Below, piece after piece: positions 1 to 8,234 of a stretch of DNA of 44,814 nucleotides. The DNA is taken from IMG/VR virus record IMGVR_UViG_3300031566_000091, positions 1 to 44,814 of that record; one strand, 5' to 3'. A program made the translations under genes and the position numbers. Each line of letters begins with the position of its first letter. Position 1 is the stretch's first letter. The stretch is from a virus. The notes below the pieces were generated by a model that made no database searches, was not told the DNA's origin, and worked only from the letters and a program-made list of their open reading frames with translations.

Positions 1-132
1 TTCTGTTAGATATTTTTCATTGGTTTTATTGATTTTTCGTTGCTGAAAATAAATTATTGTAGATAAAATCAATAGAATTACAACAGCAGCTATTATTATA
101 TAAGGAAGTAATTTTGCTAATAATTTGTTCAT
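1..132 (-). CDS. N-terminal part of a small membrane protein (cut by window edge)
   Basis: The first 44 codons of a minus-strand gene are visible, beginning at the ATG at 132 and running off the window. The start MNKLLAKLLPY is followed by one strongly hydrophobic segment (about residues 9-27, rich in Ile, Val and Leu) and then a polar stretch, FQQRKINKTNEKYLTE. This is a single N-terminal membrane anchor with the soluble part apparently on the other side. It lies 15 nt after the gp53-like gene and is probably co-transcribed with it. An N-terminal anchor followed by a polar, possibly helical stretch also fits an inner-membrane spanin, but too little is visible to claim that. Confidence 0.6.
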   Translation of the reverse strand, partial: MNKLLAKLLPYIIIAAVVILLILSTIIYFQQRKINKTNEKYLTE

Positions 133-147
133 ATATTTTATTTTAAT

Positions 148-468
148 TTAAAGTGAATTATTTTTATAATTTAATAATGCAGAATCATAATCTCCCTTTA
201 CTTTTGCTAATGGAAATGGTATTCTAATTAAAGTATTATCTGGAATATCAAATTCATTAACATAACTAGGATTAGCATACATAATAAGAAAATCATAAAA
301 TGGATTACCATAATATTTTTGTGATAATTTATCCAATCTACTAAATTCAATATTCCAATATTCATATTTATCACTAGCATTTTTTGGTATTGATACAAAT
401 GGCATAGTACTTAAAACACCTGTGGTTGTTTTTAATATATTATATCTATTATAGTCTGTATATGGCAT
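148..468 (-). CDS. 53: gp53-like baseplate wedge protein
   Basis: A 106-aa protein with the hallmark of the T4 gp53 family: a LysM-like core in which the partners read LDKLSQKYYGNPFYDFLIMY (about residues 45-64), then ANP, FDIP and IRIPFP (about 65-87). In T4, gp53 joins neighbouring wedges in the baseplate ring. The start MPYTDYNRYNIL has no ribosome binding site, as elsewhere here. Its start codon is 11 nt after the stop of the 1085-aa virion gene, so the two are presumably co-transcribed. The call rests on motif pattern and on its position among tail genes; a generic LysM protein is the alternative. Confidence 0.7.
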   Translation of the reverse strand: MPYTDYNRYNILKTTTGVLSTMPFVSIPKNASDKYEYWNIEFSRLDKLSQKYYGNPFYDFLIMYANPSYVNEFDIPDNTLIRIPFPLAKVKGDYDSALLNYKNNSL

Positions 469-479
469 ATTAATTATTT

Positions 480-3400
480 CTATTTATTTGGAAACTTTTG
501 TTTATAAGCTTCTGTTAATTTTTTTATTTCTTGTTCTAAAACACCACTAATAAATGATTTTTGATCTTGTGCTATCTTCGATGGTTTTTTATACATTCCA
601 CTACCAATATAATTTGAATTGGCATAATAATTAAAATCACTAGCATTTTGAATAGCATCAATAGGCCCATCTAGAGATTGTCCACCAATAAACTTAATTT
701 GTAATGTTAAATTTGCAATCATGGGCTGCATACCAAACCCTTCTGGATTCATGTCCCAAGGAGAATCTTGATAATCAATAGTAACACTTTCAATAATAAT
801 TTTACTATAATAAAAATCACCAACCCTTAAAATACAAATTGGTTGTCTACCAAATACAGAATTTCTACTAATCGCATTACCATTTTTATCTGGAATATCA
901 TATCTTTTAGCTGAACCCTGTCTAGTACATTGACTCATGAAAGTTAATCTTTTATGAAAATCTTCGGGTGTTTGACTATGAAAAAAGGGATTAAATTGAT
1001 TTTCTGTAATTGAAGCAAATCCATTCCATGTTTTTGTTCTTTTTGTTTTTTCATTAAATACACAATCAGAAACTTTACCCTTTTTCAGATATTCATTATA
1101 TAAATTTTCAATTTCACGTCTTTTTTCTTTAATTGTATTAAGATCATCTTGACTTGTTTGTGTTGGTTTATCCTCAATAACAACATTATTTCTTGCAAAA
1201 CCAATATAAGCAACCCTATCTAATTTTACATCTCTCTTTTGTATTCCTTCACTTGTTTCACCAATATCAACACCACCACTTTCACCAATCGAACCATCTT
1301 TAGTATATTCAATTGTGATATTTAAATCTTCAAAACTTTTTTCAAAAATAGCACTTAGTCTTCTTTTTAAAAATGCAATTGTTGCATCTGCTCTTCTTAA
1401 TCCAAGCTCTTTATTATAATTTTCACCCCCAAGTTTGGATGCTCTACCATATATAATAATTTTAAATAATTTTCTATTATTTTCATTACCAAAAAAATCT
1501 TTAAGTTTATTATTTAAAACACAATCACCAGCTTGATCATATTGTGTAAAACTTGGTGGTAGCAATGATTTATTTAATATATATGTACCAATTTGACTAC
1601 CATCAACAACACCCTCTGGAATAAAAATTTCTTTATTTAAACCAAAACTTGTACCATCAACAGAAGCTAATCCATCAATAATTTCATATGTATTATCTAA
1701 ATATATAGCATCAATAATTGAATTTAAATTATCCTCAACTCTTGGAACAGCATTAGGAAATGCAATTTTCATTTCTGGTGGTGGAGTAACATCAGGATCT
1801 TCCTCGGTCTTACCATTCTTAATATTGTTAATTTCATCTTCCAATTGTTGAATTTTTTCTTGTGGATTATCAACAGGATATGAAGGTGTATAAGGATCTC
1901 CACCAAATGTAAAAAATTCAGAAACTTCTTTTTGATTATTATTAGTATTATGAAACTGTTTTAGATGATGAGGATAATCCATTAATAAACTAAAACTCAA
2001 TGTTCCAGTTCTTTCAGAATTCATATAAGTATAAATAGGTTCACTTCTTCCAACCATAACAGTTGATTCATACTTAGCAATATGTGTTTCACTAAAATTG
2101 AGATTATATGGGGGAAACCACATTATTCTCCCATTAAAAGGACCTACTTCACAAATAGGAATTTCTGAACCATATTCATCATCAATTATTCCAACATCTC
2201 CTTTACTAATTACTCTTAATGCAAGATTTTCAATTGAAAACATTAAATTTTTATTATCAACAACACCATTTTTTGATAGTGTTGGATGTATTCTCGGCAT
2301 TACAGATTTGGATATTACAGAATTTTCATTTCCACCATAAACAATATTTCCATCAAATCTTATTGCTTTTGAATATCTATCATATTGATCTAATATAGAA
2401 TGTTGTCTTACACCTGTTTTATTATCAGTACCCATCGCAATAGCATAAAGACTATCATTAGCTTGCCATAATGGTGAACCATTAAAACCAACAACATTTT
2501 TATCATCATCAACAAATGCTTTTTTTGTTATATCACCAACTCTACCCCCCGTAGCATTAATTAAATTTCTAGTATATTCCAATAATCCAGATTTAATATT
2601 AAATTTACCATAATCAAAATTATTAACTATATCCGAATAATTATTATCAACCTGATCAGTATCACCACGAAGTTGAGTTAAATTTTCATTAACTTCATTT
2701 GAAATACCACTTTTTCCCCAAATAATTTGATTATTAATATCATTTTCATTTGAATCACTATTTGTTGGAATCCAAGCATTTCTATCTTGTGTATTTAATG
2801 TAAAAGTTTCATGTTGTTTAACAGTTCCTAAATTATTAATTATATAATCTTTATTTGGGGCATATTCTTGAATATTATCCTTTGCCAAATATGACATTGC
2901 CATTTCTTGATTTGCAGGAATTTCATCAAAAAAAGATGCATTAAAGAAAATATATGGATTTTCTGTTGCATTACTAAAATTAAAAAATGGTTTATATGAA
3001 GTATTAATAATTGCACCCGATTGTATGTTAACAATATTATTCCTTGTTTTTATTGGGGTTTTATTGTTGTCACCAATATCAATTAATACTGGACTATCAC
3101 TTTTATATAGATTATTATTTAATAGTTGAAATAAAAAATTTAATTGTCCACTTCCTGTTGCTTTCAAATAATCATCATTTGTTGAAGAACTTGAAAATGG
3201 ATATTCATTAGATGAATTTACATTAAAAACTACTTTATCTAATAAATTATTAAATTTATCAGTAAAAGTGGTTGCTTTAACATCTGTAATTTTTAAATTT
3301 ATGTTTTTAGTAAATAATTTAGTATCCTTACTACCATCAAATAAATTCGATAATTTAATGGTTGGTAAATTTTGTTGTGAAATGTGTGATTTTGCATTAT

Positions 3401-3737
3401 AAGCAAATTGTTTAGCCAACATAATAGATCCAATTTCAGTTATTGGAGTATTATCACCAGCAAGTCTACTAAATACACTACTTTTTAAATCAAAAGATGA
3501 AAATGGTTGAACAACATTAAGCAATCCACTAACTGCATTAACAATTTTTGTTGCAGTATTTGAATTAGTATTAGGATATTCTAAATTTGGGGTATATAAA
3601 TTTCTACTTGATAATGCATTTCTAATATTTTTACTATCAGTCAATAATCTAGAACCAGTACCATTATTATTATCATTATTTACAATACCACCAGAAAAAA
3701 TTGATTGTGGTTTATTTTTATTAGAATCAGCAGCCAT
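480..3737 (-). CDS. Large virion/baseplate protein with embedded OmpA-like domain
   Basis: A 1085-aa protein. The N-terminal half is Asn/Ser-rich with no domain I recognise. Around residues 545-600 is a segment reading RIMWFPPYNLNFSETHIAKY, followed by VMVGRSEPIYTYMNSERTG, which I associate with large T4-like tail/baseplate proteins. A Gln/Glu-rich coiled stretch follows (about 635-660). Residues about 680-810 look like an OmpA C-terminal peptidoglycan-binding domain: IIIYGRASKLGG, then YNKELGLRRADATIAFLKRR, matching the family's GxxSxxG...N..LSxRRA pattern. The C-terminal part contains IESVTIDYQDSPWDMNPEGF and then a beta-rich ANLTLQIKFIGG, typical of tail-tube-like modules. A late-type motif lies 15 nt upstream. 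It sits between the tape measure and gp53-like genes, so a baseplate or tail-tip role is inferred. OmpA-like domains in virions are uncommon. Confidence 0.7.
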   Translation of the reverse strand: MAADSNKNKPQSIFSGGIVNNDNNNGTGSRLLTDSKNIRNALSSRNLYTPNLEYPNTNSNTATKIVNAVSGLLNVVQPFSSFDLKSSVFSRLAGDNTPITEIGSIMLAKQFAYNAKSHISQQNLPTIKLSNLFDGSKDTKLFTKNINLKITDVKATTFTDKFNNLLDKVVFNVNSSNEYPFSSSSTNDDYLKATGSGQLNFLFQLLNNNLYKSDSPVLIDIGDNNKTPIKTRNNIVNIQSGAIINTSYKPFFNFSNATENPYIFFNASFFDEIPANQEMAMSYLAKDNIQEYAPNKDYIINNLGTVKQHETFTLNTQDRNAWIPTNSDSNENDINNQIIWGKSGISNEVNENLTQLRGDTDQVDNNYSDIVNNFDYGKFNIKSGLLEYTRNLINATGGRVGDITKKAFVDDDKNVVGFNGSPLWQANDSLYAIAMGTDNKTGVRQHSILDQYDRYSKAIRFDGNIVYGGNENSVISKSVMPRIHPTLSKNGVVDNKNLMFSIENLALRVISKGDVGIIDDEYGSEIPICEVGPFNGRIMWFPPYNLNFSETHIAKYESTVMVGRSEPIYTYMNSERTGTLSFSLLMDYPHHLKQFHNTNNNQKEVSEFFTFGGDPYTPSYPVDNPQEKIQQLEDEINNIKNGKTEEDPDVTPPPEMKIAFPNAVPRVEDNLNSIIDAIYLDNTYEIIDGLASVDGTSFGLNKEIFIPEGVVDGSQIGTYILNKSLLPPSFTQYDQAGDCVLNNKLKDFFGNENNRKLFKIIIYGRASKLGGENYNKELGLRRADATIAFLKRRLSAIFEKSFEDLNITIEYTKDGSIGESGGVDIGETSEGIQKRDVKLDRVAYIGFARNNVVIEDKPTQTSQDDLNTIKEKRREIENLYNEYLKKGKVSDCVFNEKTKRTKTWNGFASITENQFNPFFHSQTPEDFHKRLTFMSQCTRQGSAKRYDIPDKNGNAISRNSVFGRQPICILRVGDFYYSKIIIESVTIDYQDSPWDMNPEGFGMQPMIANLTLQIKFIGGQSLDGPIDAIQNASDFNYYANSNYIGSGMYKKPSKIAQDQKSFISGVLEQEIKKLTEAYKQKFPNK

Positions 3738-3752
3738 TTATAGTTATTTTTT

Positions 3753-3761
3753 TATAAATAC
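3753..3761 (-). promoter_or_regulatory. Late-promoter-like motif GTATTTATA
   Basis: Reads GTATTTATA on the coding strand, 15 nt before the start codon of the 1085-aa virion gene. It is one of fifteen copies in this window, all in the same orientation relative to the gene they precede. Confidence 0.6.
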
Positions 3762-4111
3762 TTGCAGATTAATTTTAAATGATCTACTTTTACCTTGCCA
3801 AGAAATTTTCATTTCTCAAAACAAAGTAATTATTTTGCTTTTACAAACCTTTTATTGGAAAATGGATAATGGAAAAATTTTTTTAAGAGGTTTAAAATAA
3901 GAGGAATCTTATAAAAAGAAGAAAAGTTAGGAAATAACTAAACATAGTATTCCCTTAATAGAAGTTTGGGTTTTAATTTGAAAAATTGAATCAACAAATA
4001 TTGTTACTTTGTTCTTTGTCCTGTAAGGCGAAGAAAAAGTTTTGCTTAATTAAAATTTCTTTTGTTATTTTACTTTTAGTTCTCTATTTTATTATTGCTG
4101 TGGAACTACTG

Positions 4112-4148
4112 AGAAAAAACTTGTCAAAGTTACAAAAAATTTTTGACA
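4112..4148 (-). terminator. Putative terminator after the tape measure gene
   Basis: On the minus strand TGTCAAA (4148-4142) pairs with TTTGACA (4128-4122) around a 13-nt loop, and is followed by AGTTTTTTCTC. It lies about 45 nt past the tape measure stop codon, in the right orientation for an intrinsic terminator. The stem is short and AT-rich. Confidence 0.45.
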
Positions 4149-4194
4149 TTTCCAAATGTTTTCACTATTAATTTGATGAAATATTAATATTTTT

Positions 4195-6702
4195 TTATTG
4201 ATTACTCTTACCACCTCTTGTATCTTGTTGAATACTAGCAGCTAATCTTGAATTATATGTTTTATTAAATATTTTATTTCCATCAAGTTCTAATGTTATA
4301 TTATTATTTAATGCAACATCTTTATTATCAAATTCAATTTTTAAAGGTTTTTTTAATAAATTAGATAATTCAGAAAACATACCACTACCACTAATATTTG
4401 CTTTAGATATTGATTGAATAGCATTTGCAATTGCAATATAATCTTCTTTATTTCCACTCATTACAGTATTAATTTGTTTAAAACCTTCACCTACTTGTGC
4501 AATTGCACCAGCATGTTTTGCAATTGTTGACATTACATTAGAAAAAACAAATAATCCAACAGCTCCAGCAGTAAAACCTAACATTGCTAATGATAATGCA
4601 CCAACACCAATAGCCAAATTTTGCATATCATCACCAGCACCTTTACCTGATTCAACTAATTTTGATAACCCTTCGGCCATGTTACCAATACCTGTTGTAG
4701 CTAAATAAATACCACCACCAACCATAACAACAGCAGCACCTAATGCTAATAAACCCCATGCTCCTGCTTGTGCTGTTGTTGCTACTAATCCTAAACCAAT
4801 GGCAGCCGCTGGGAATGTTATAGCTAACGTTGTTGCAATAGTTTCTAATGATTTGGCCTGTTCTGGTGTTAATTTACTCATTGAATCAGCCAATTTACTG
4901 ATTCCTTCAGCAGCCATTCCAATACCAGCACCAATACCAACAGCAGCTAAACCAACACCCGCACCCTTTCCCAAAGCTGCACCACCAGCACCTTTAATGG
5001 CTCTACCACCACCTCTTGATCTAGGTTTATATCCTCGTCCATCACCTCCACCACTGCTAAATAATCCCCCAACTCCTTTGAGTAATGATTTACCAGCACT
5101 TAATAAACTTGGAATGAAACCTTTAAATAAAAAACCAACTGTCATAAACATACCTGCAGCTTTTAAAAGTGTGGGATTATTTTTTGCCATTTCACCAATC
5201 CATTTTGTGAATTTTTCAACATATGGTCTAACAGTTGTTAAAACTTGATTTACTCCTTGAAGCATAGGTAATAATGTTGCTTTTAATTCTTCAATTGTTG
5301 CTTTAAATGCTTCATCGAATGTTTGTGAATTTTTTGCTCTTTCTTCAAGTGATTTTTTTTCTGATTCAAATGCATTTGCTTGTGTTGATGTAAGTGTTGC
5401 AACATCTTTCATATGTCCAGCAATCTGAACTTGAAATTTTCCTGATTGATTATCAAATATAGCAGCGCCTTCAATTAATTTTTTTTGTTCTTCAGATAAA
5501 CCCATTCCTTGCATTTGTTTTCGCATTTTTTGAATATCTGCCATTCTTAATGCTTGGTTGGTTAATTCTCCAGATTGCATTCCTAGTGATTTTTCAACTG
5601 AGGCTAATCTATCTCTATCTGCTGGACTAATAAATTTTTCAAAAGTACCATCACTCATTTTTCTAAATGTAACAACCCCCTTGGTCATTTCATTTATTTT
5701 TTCAGTAAATTTTGCTGGATCATTACGAGATAAGAATAATAATTCAAAAGGATCTGTTTTAGCAAATTCACCACCCATTACTTGTAATTGTGCTGCTAGG
5801 CCAATAGCACCCTCTAATGTTCTTGCTGTTTCTACTGAATTTAATGCTTGATTCATATCAATTTTCATTTTTTCAGAATACATAGCCATCTGAGCATATC
5901 CTTTAACACCTTGCTGAAAATTGAGTTTATTTAATGATTTAAAATTATCACTAACATTTTTTAAAACTTTGGTTGTATTTACACCCATTCTCTCACTAGT
6001 ATCAACAACACCTTGAACATATTGCATTGTTGATTTAGCATCGTAACCCATTAATTCAAATTGAGCACCCAATCTTGTAGCCTGTTCAACACCAAGACCA
6101 GTTCCCTTACCAATAGCATAAATATCCTGAACCATACTTGCAGATAAAACTCTCGCTCGTCCTGTTTCATCAGCATATCCTTGCATTATGTTTTGGACAT
6201 CTCCTAAATCACCACCTAATCTGGCAACATAAGCAGCAGAACCTTCAAAAGATGCTCTCATCATGTCAGCTTTTAATCCTGACATTCCTAAATTAAGTAT
6301 TGTGCTTTTAATTACTTTATCTGATTGCATTAAAAATTGCCAACCAGATTGTAATAGTTTATTTGTATTTTCTAATAATTTCGTAATTTGTTCTCTTCCA
6401 GTTTTCTCACCATACACACTTGATGTAATATTTGATTGTTTTTTTTCAATTACACCAAGTTGATCTTTTTGTTTTTTTGTTAAATTAATTGAATTACTTT
6501 CATAATCATTTTTTAATTGTAAATGTTCATTTTCAATTATTTGATTATTTGTAATAATTTCAGATAAAACTTTTTGTTTTTCAATTAATTCAAGATTACC
6601 AATATTTGTTCTTAACTTTTCTCTTAATCCTTGATTTTCTTTATCTAATAATTTAAGAAGTTCTATTCTTTGTTGTACATCACCAGTATTTTGTTTTGCC
6701 AT
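4195..6702 (-). CDS. Tail tape measure protein
   Basis: An 835-aa protein expected to fill the tail tube and set tail length (T4 gp29 role). The first ~110 residues are charged and coiled-coil-like. Residues about 140-430 carry the helical pattern typical of phage tape measures, for example LGMSGLKADMMRASFEGSAA, LGAQFELMGYDAKST and QVMGGEFAKTDPFELLFLS. A Gly/Arg/Ser-rich linker (about 550-575) leads into several long hydrophobic Gly/Ala segments (about 510-730, for example GLLALGAAVVMVGGGIYLA), which resemble the membrane-active segments of other tape measures. The C-terminus is polar. A late-type motif lies 23 nt upstream. The preceding gp26-like gene and 57-aa ORF fit the usual order of tail chaperone genes before the tape measure. 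Confidence 0.82.
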   Translation of the reverse strand: MAKQNTGDVQQRIELLKLLDKENQGLREKLRTNIGNLELIEKQKVLSEIITNNQIIENEHLQLKNDYESNSINLTKKQKDQLGVIEKKQSNITSSVYGEKTGREQITKLLENTNKLLQSGWQFLMQSDKVIKSTILNLGMSGLKADMMRASFEGSAAYVARLGGDLGDVQNIMQGYADETGRARVLSASMVQDIYAIGKGTGLGVEQATRLGAQFELMGYDAKSTMQYVQGVVDTSERMGVNTTKVLKNVSDNFKSLNKLNFQQGVKGYAQMAMYSEKMKIDMNQALNSVETARTLEGAIGLAAQLQVMGGEFAKTDPFELLFLSRNDPAKFTEKINEMTKGVVTFRKMSDGTFEKFISPADRDRLASVEKSLGMQSGELTNQALRMADIQKMRKQMQGMGLSEEQKKLIEGAAIFDNQSGKFQVQIAGHMKDVATLTSTQANAFESEKKSLEERAKNSQTFDEAFKATIEELKATLLPMLQGVNQVLTTVRPYVEKFTKWIGEMAKNNPTLLKAAGMFMTVGFLFKGFIPSLLSAGKSLLKGVGGLFSSGGGDGRGYKPRSRGGGRAIKGAGGAALGKGAGVGLAAVGIGAGIGMAAEGISKLADSMSKLTPEQAKSLETIATTLAITFPAAAIGLGLVATTAQAGAWGLLALGAAVVMVGGGIYLATTGIGNMAEGLSKLVESGKGAGDDMQNLAIGVGALSLAMLGFTAGAVGLFVFSNVMSTIAKHAGAIAQVGEGFKQINTVMSGNKEDYIAIANAIQSISKANISGSGMFSELSNLLKKPLKIEFDNKDVALNNNITLELDGNKIFNKTYNSRLAASIQQDTRGGKSNQ

Positions 6703-6725
6703 CTGTATTTGATTTTGTTAACATA

Positions 6726-6734
6726 TATAAATAC
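6726..6734 (-). promoter_or_regulatory. Late-promoter-like motif GTATTTATA before tape measure
   Basis: Reads GTATTTATA on the coding strand, 23 nt before the tape measure ATG and just past the stop of the 57-aa ORF. Confidence 0.6.
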
Positions 6735-6754
6735 AAAAAAACTGAGAATATATT

Positions 6755-6928
6755 TTATTTCAGTTTTCCGTATTTTCTATTTAATTCTTCTTCTTGTTTT
6801 TTTATTTCTTCATTTTCTTTTTCTAATAAAAATAAATAGTTTCTTCTTCTATAAACTGGCAATCTTTCAACATAACTTGCTTCGAATCTAGCATGTTTAG
6901 TGAGGATATATATCTCCTCATTAATCAT
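6755..6928 (-). CDS. 57-aa tail assembly protein, possibly also made as a -1 frameshift extension of the gp26-like protein
   Basis: A short gene with ATG at 6928 encoding 57 residues. It begins MINEEIYILTKHARFEASYV, continues ERLPVYRRRNYLFLLEKE, and ends in a charged helix. The LPxYxRRxYLxLLEKE block resembles the small ORF that often follows gp26-like baseplate proteins in T4-type phages (recognised from memory, not searched). Its reading frame is open upstream of the ATG for 11 codons, back through a run of eight T's at the end of the gp26-like gene. A -1 slip there would therefore give a gp26-like/57-aa fusion. Its location directly before the tape measure gene is the position of the lambda GT extension. 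Confidence 0.6.
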   Translation of the reverse strand: MINEEIYILTKHARFEASYVERLPVYRRRNYLFLLEKENEEIKKQEEELNRKYGKLK

Positions 6929-6945
6929 TTTTTTATAATCACTTG

Positions 6946-7848
6946 CTAGATGTCTGGGGAAAAAAAATCCAGACCGATTGATAACGAGGCGTTAAATTTA
7001 AAGCCATCACTTGTTTTGAATTCATATGACATATCAACATCTGGTGAGACTTCTATGATTTTTTTTCTTATTGTATAAGCATCTAATGCTGGCATTGCAT
7101 CAACAAATCTTTCAATATATGATCTGTCCATATTATCATTTATTGATATAATGCTTGATTTTAATTTCATTGTACTATATCTTGAAAAATCTTCATTATA
7201 TGCTTCTTTTATTGATTCTGAATTTTTAAATATTTGATTATCATCACCAGAAGTTAATAAACGAAATTTAACTGTTTTTTTTCTCATTGGTATTTCAACT
7301 GAAAAATGACCATTTGCATCAGGTTGTTCTGTTACTTCCTTATATTTTAATTTTAATAAATCAACAGTTTCTTTAAAAACCGAACCATTTCTAGGATCAG
7401 TAACTTGAACAGTATAATTTGTACCATAGCTAGATGTACGAAGAAAAAGAATTATAGAATTTCTATCACCACTTAATAATTCTTCTGGATGAATTCCTTT
7501 AGTTTTTATTTTTCTTTTTAATAATAAGTCTAAAACTCTACCACTATCAATTAATGATGGTGTTGTCAATAAATCTTCATCTTCTGAGGTCATATATTCA
7601 ACATTAACTTCAGATATTCCATGAGAATAAAATAATCCTTTTGATGGTAAAGATACTATTTCATATGATGTCATTAAATCTGGATCAGTTTCTTTAGACA
7701 TTATATTTTCAAAATTTTGTGGTTTTGGTATTGATGCTGTTACAACAGTTTTTTTATTTTCATCAGTTACAACATTTTGTTGTTCTTTATATTTTTTTAA
7801 TACATCCGAAATGTTTTCTTTTTGTGGTATCTGTTCGTTTGAATCCAT
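6946..7848 (-). CDS. 26: gp26-like baseplate / tail assembly protein
   Basis: A 300-aa protein. After a polar 55-residue leader comes the pattern of the T4 base plate family that includes gp26: YEIVSLPSKGLFY (about 62-74), VEYMTSEDEDLLTTPSLI (about 83-100), ELLSGDRNSIILFLRTSSYG (about 123-142), and near the end FVDAMPALDAYTIRKKI, then SPDVDMSYEF and a terminal LDFFSP. T4-type relatives end with a similar FFWP-like motif. It precedes the tape measure, separated only by the 57-aa ORF. The codons for the terminal FF lie in a T8 run that could act as a -1 slippery site. A late-type motif lies 33 nt upstream. It may be a hub component, a tape-measure chaperone, or both. Confidence 0.62.
   Translation of the reverse strand: MDSNEQIPQKENISDVLKKYKEQQNVVTDENKKTVVTASIPKPQNFENIMSKETDPDLMTSYEIVSLPSKGLFYSHGISEVNVEYMTSEDEDLLTTPSLIDSGRVLDLLLKRKIKTKGIHPEELLSGDRNSIILFLRTSSYGTNYTVQVTDPRNGSVFKETVDLLKLKYKEVTEQPDANGHFSVEIPMRKKTVKFRLLTSGDDNQIFKNSESIKEAYNEDFSRYSTMKLKSSIISINDNMDRSYIERFVDAMPALDAYTIRKKIIEVSPDVDMSYEFKTSDGFKFNASLSIGLDFFSPDI
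6957..6970 (-). promoter_or_regulatory. Candidate -1 ribosomal frameshift site (T8 run)
   Basis: On the coding strand the 0-frame reads GAT TTT TTT TCC, a T-TTT-TTT heptamer four codons before the TAG at 6948-6946. Shifting back one base gives TTC CCC AGA CAT CTA GCA and so on, with no stop, straight into the ATG of the 57-aa ORF. No stimulatory structure was identified. The conserved FF codons alone could explain the T run. Confidence 0.4.
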
Positions 7849-7881
7849 TTTATAATTTTTTATATTTTATTATTGTTTTCT

Positions 7882-7890
7882 GATAAATAC
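7882..7890 (-). promoter_or_regulatory. Late-promoter-like motif GTATTTATC before gp26-like gene
   Basis: Reads GTATTTATC on the coding strand, 33 nt before the start codon. The last base differs from the majority A/T. Confidence 0.5.
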
Positions 7891-7967
7891 TATAAGAAAA
7901 TATTTTTTTTATAAATATTCAAGATTTTAAATAAAAAAACGTATTAGTGTTAAAAGTAAATTAAATT

Positions 7968-8234
7968 ATGGGAAAAAAAATTTTAGTTATGTATATCGGT
8001 GTTGCAACAATTAGAAGTGAGGACATTGGTACATATACGGCTGAAATAGCTAAAAAAATATTACCAACAACATTTCATGGTGAAGTTATTATTATTCCAA
8101 TTCAATCTGTAGATACTAGAATTGAATGTATAAATCCAAAATATATTACTGAAACTGAATTAATTAAAGAAAATAATGAAATGTTAAAAAAATTAAAAGA
8201 ACAATTAGATTATCAGTCAAAATTATTAAAATGA
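7968..8234 (+). CDS. Conserved-looking 88-aa protein of unknown function
   Basis: An 88-aa protein starting MGKKILVMYIGVATIRSEDI. It has an alpha/beta-like core (a hydrophobic first strand, then VIIIPIQSVDTRIECINP) and a Lys/Glu-rich C-terminal helix. No membrane segment or catalytic motif is evident. Its last codons overlap the next gene by 4 nt (ATGA), so the two are translationally coupled. Only an imperfect GTATTAGT is seen 18 nt upstream, so its promoter is unclear. It opens the plus-strand operon that runs through the HAD-like and glycosyltransferase genes. Confidence 0.75.
   Translation: MGKKILVMYIGVATIRSEDIGTYTAEIAKKILPTTFHGEVIIIPIQSVDTRIECINPKYITETELIKENNEMLKKLKEQLDYQSKLLK

Larger units (their letters stand above)
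3738..4194. other. 457-nt intergenic region between two minus-strand tail genes
   Basis: No convincing gene lies here. The left end holds the late-type motif of the 1085-aa gene (3753-3761), and the right end holds a hairpin with a T-run suited to ending tape-measure transcription (4112-4148). Between them the sequence is A/T-rich with a weak imperfect inverted repeat (AAACCTTTT near 3846 and AAGAGGTTT near 3886). A plus-strand 61-codon reading frame from a TTG at 3986 lacks an ATG and any promoter, so I do not call it. Confidence 0.5.

Noticed and set aside
3986-4171. Plus-strand 61-codon frame in the 457-nt intergenic region
   Set aside because: It needs a TTG start, has no promoter or neighbouring operon, overlaps the putative tape measure terminator, and its composition is that of random AT-rich DNA.
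4799-5248. A 149-codon plus-strand Pro/Ala-rich frame inside the tape measure gene
   Set aside because: It is antisense to the Gly/Ala-rich part of the tape measure; its Pro/Ala bias follows from the opposite-strand codons.
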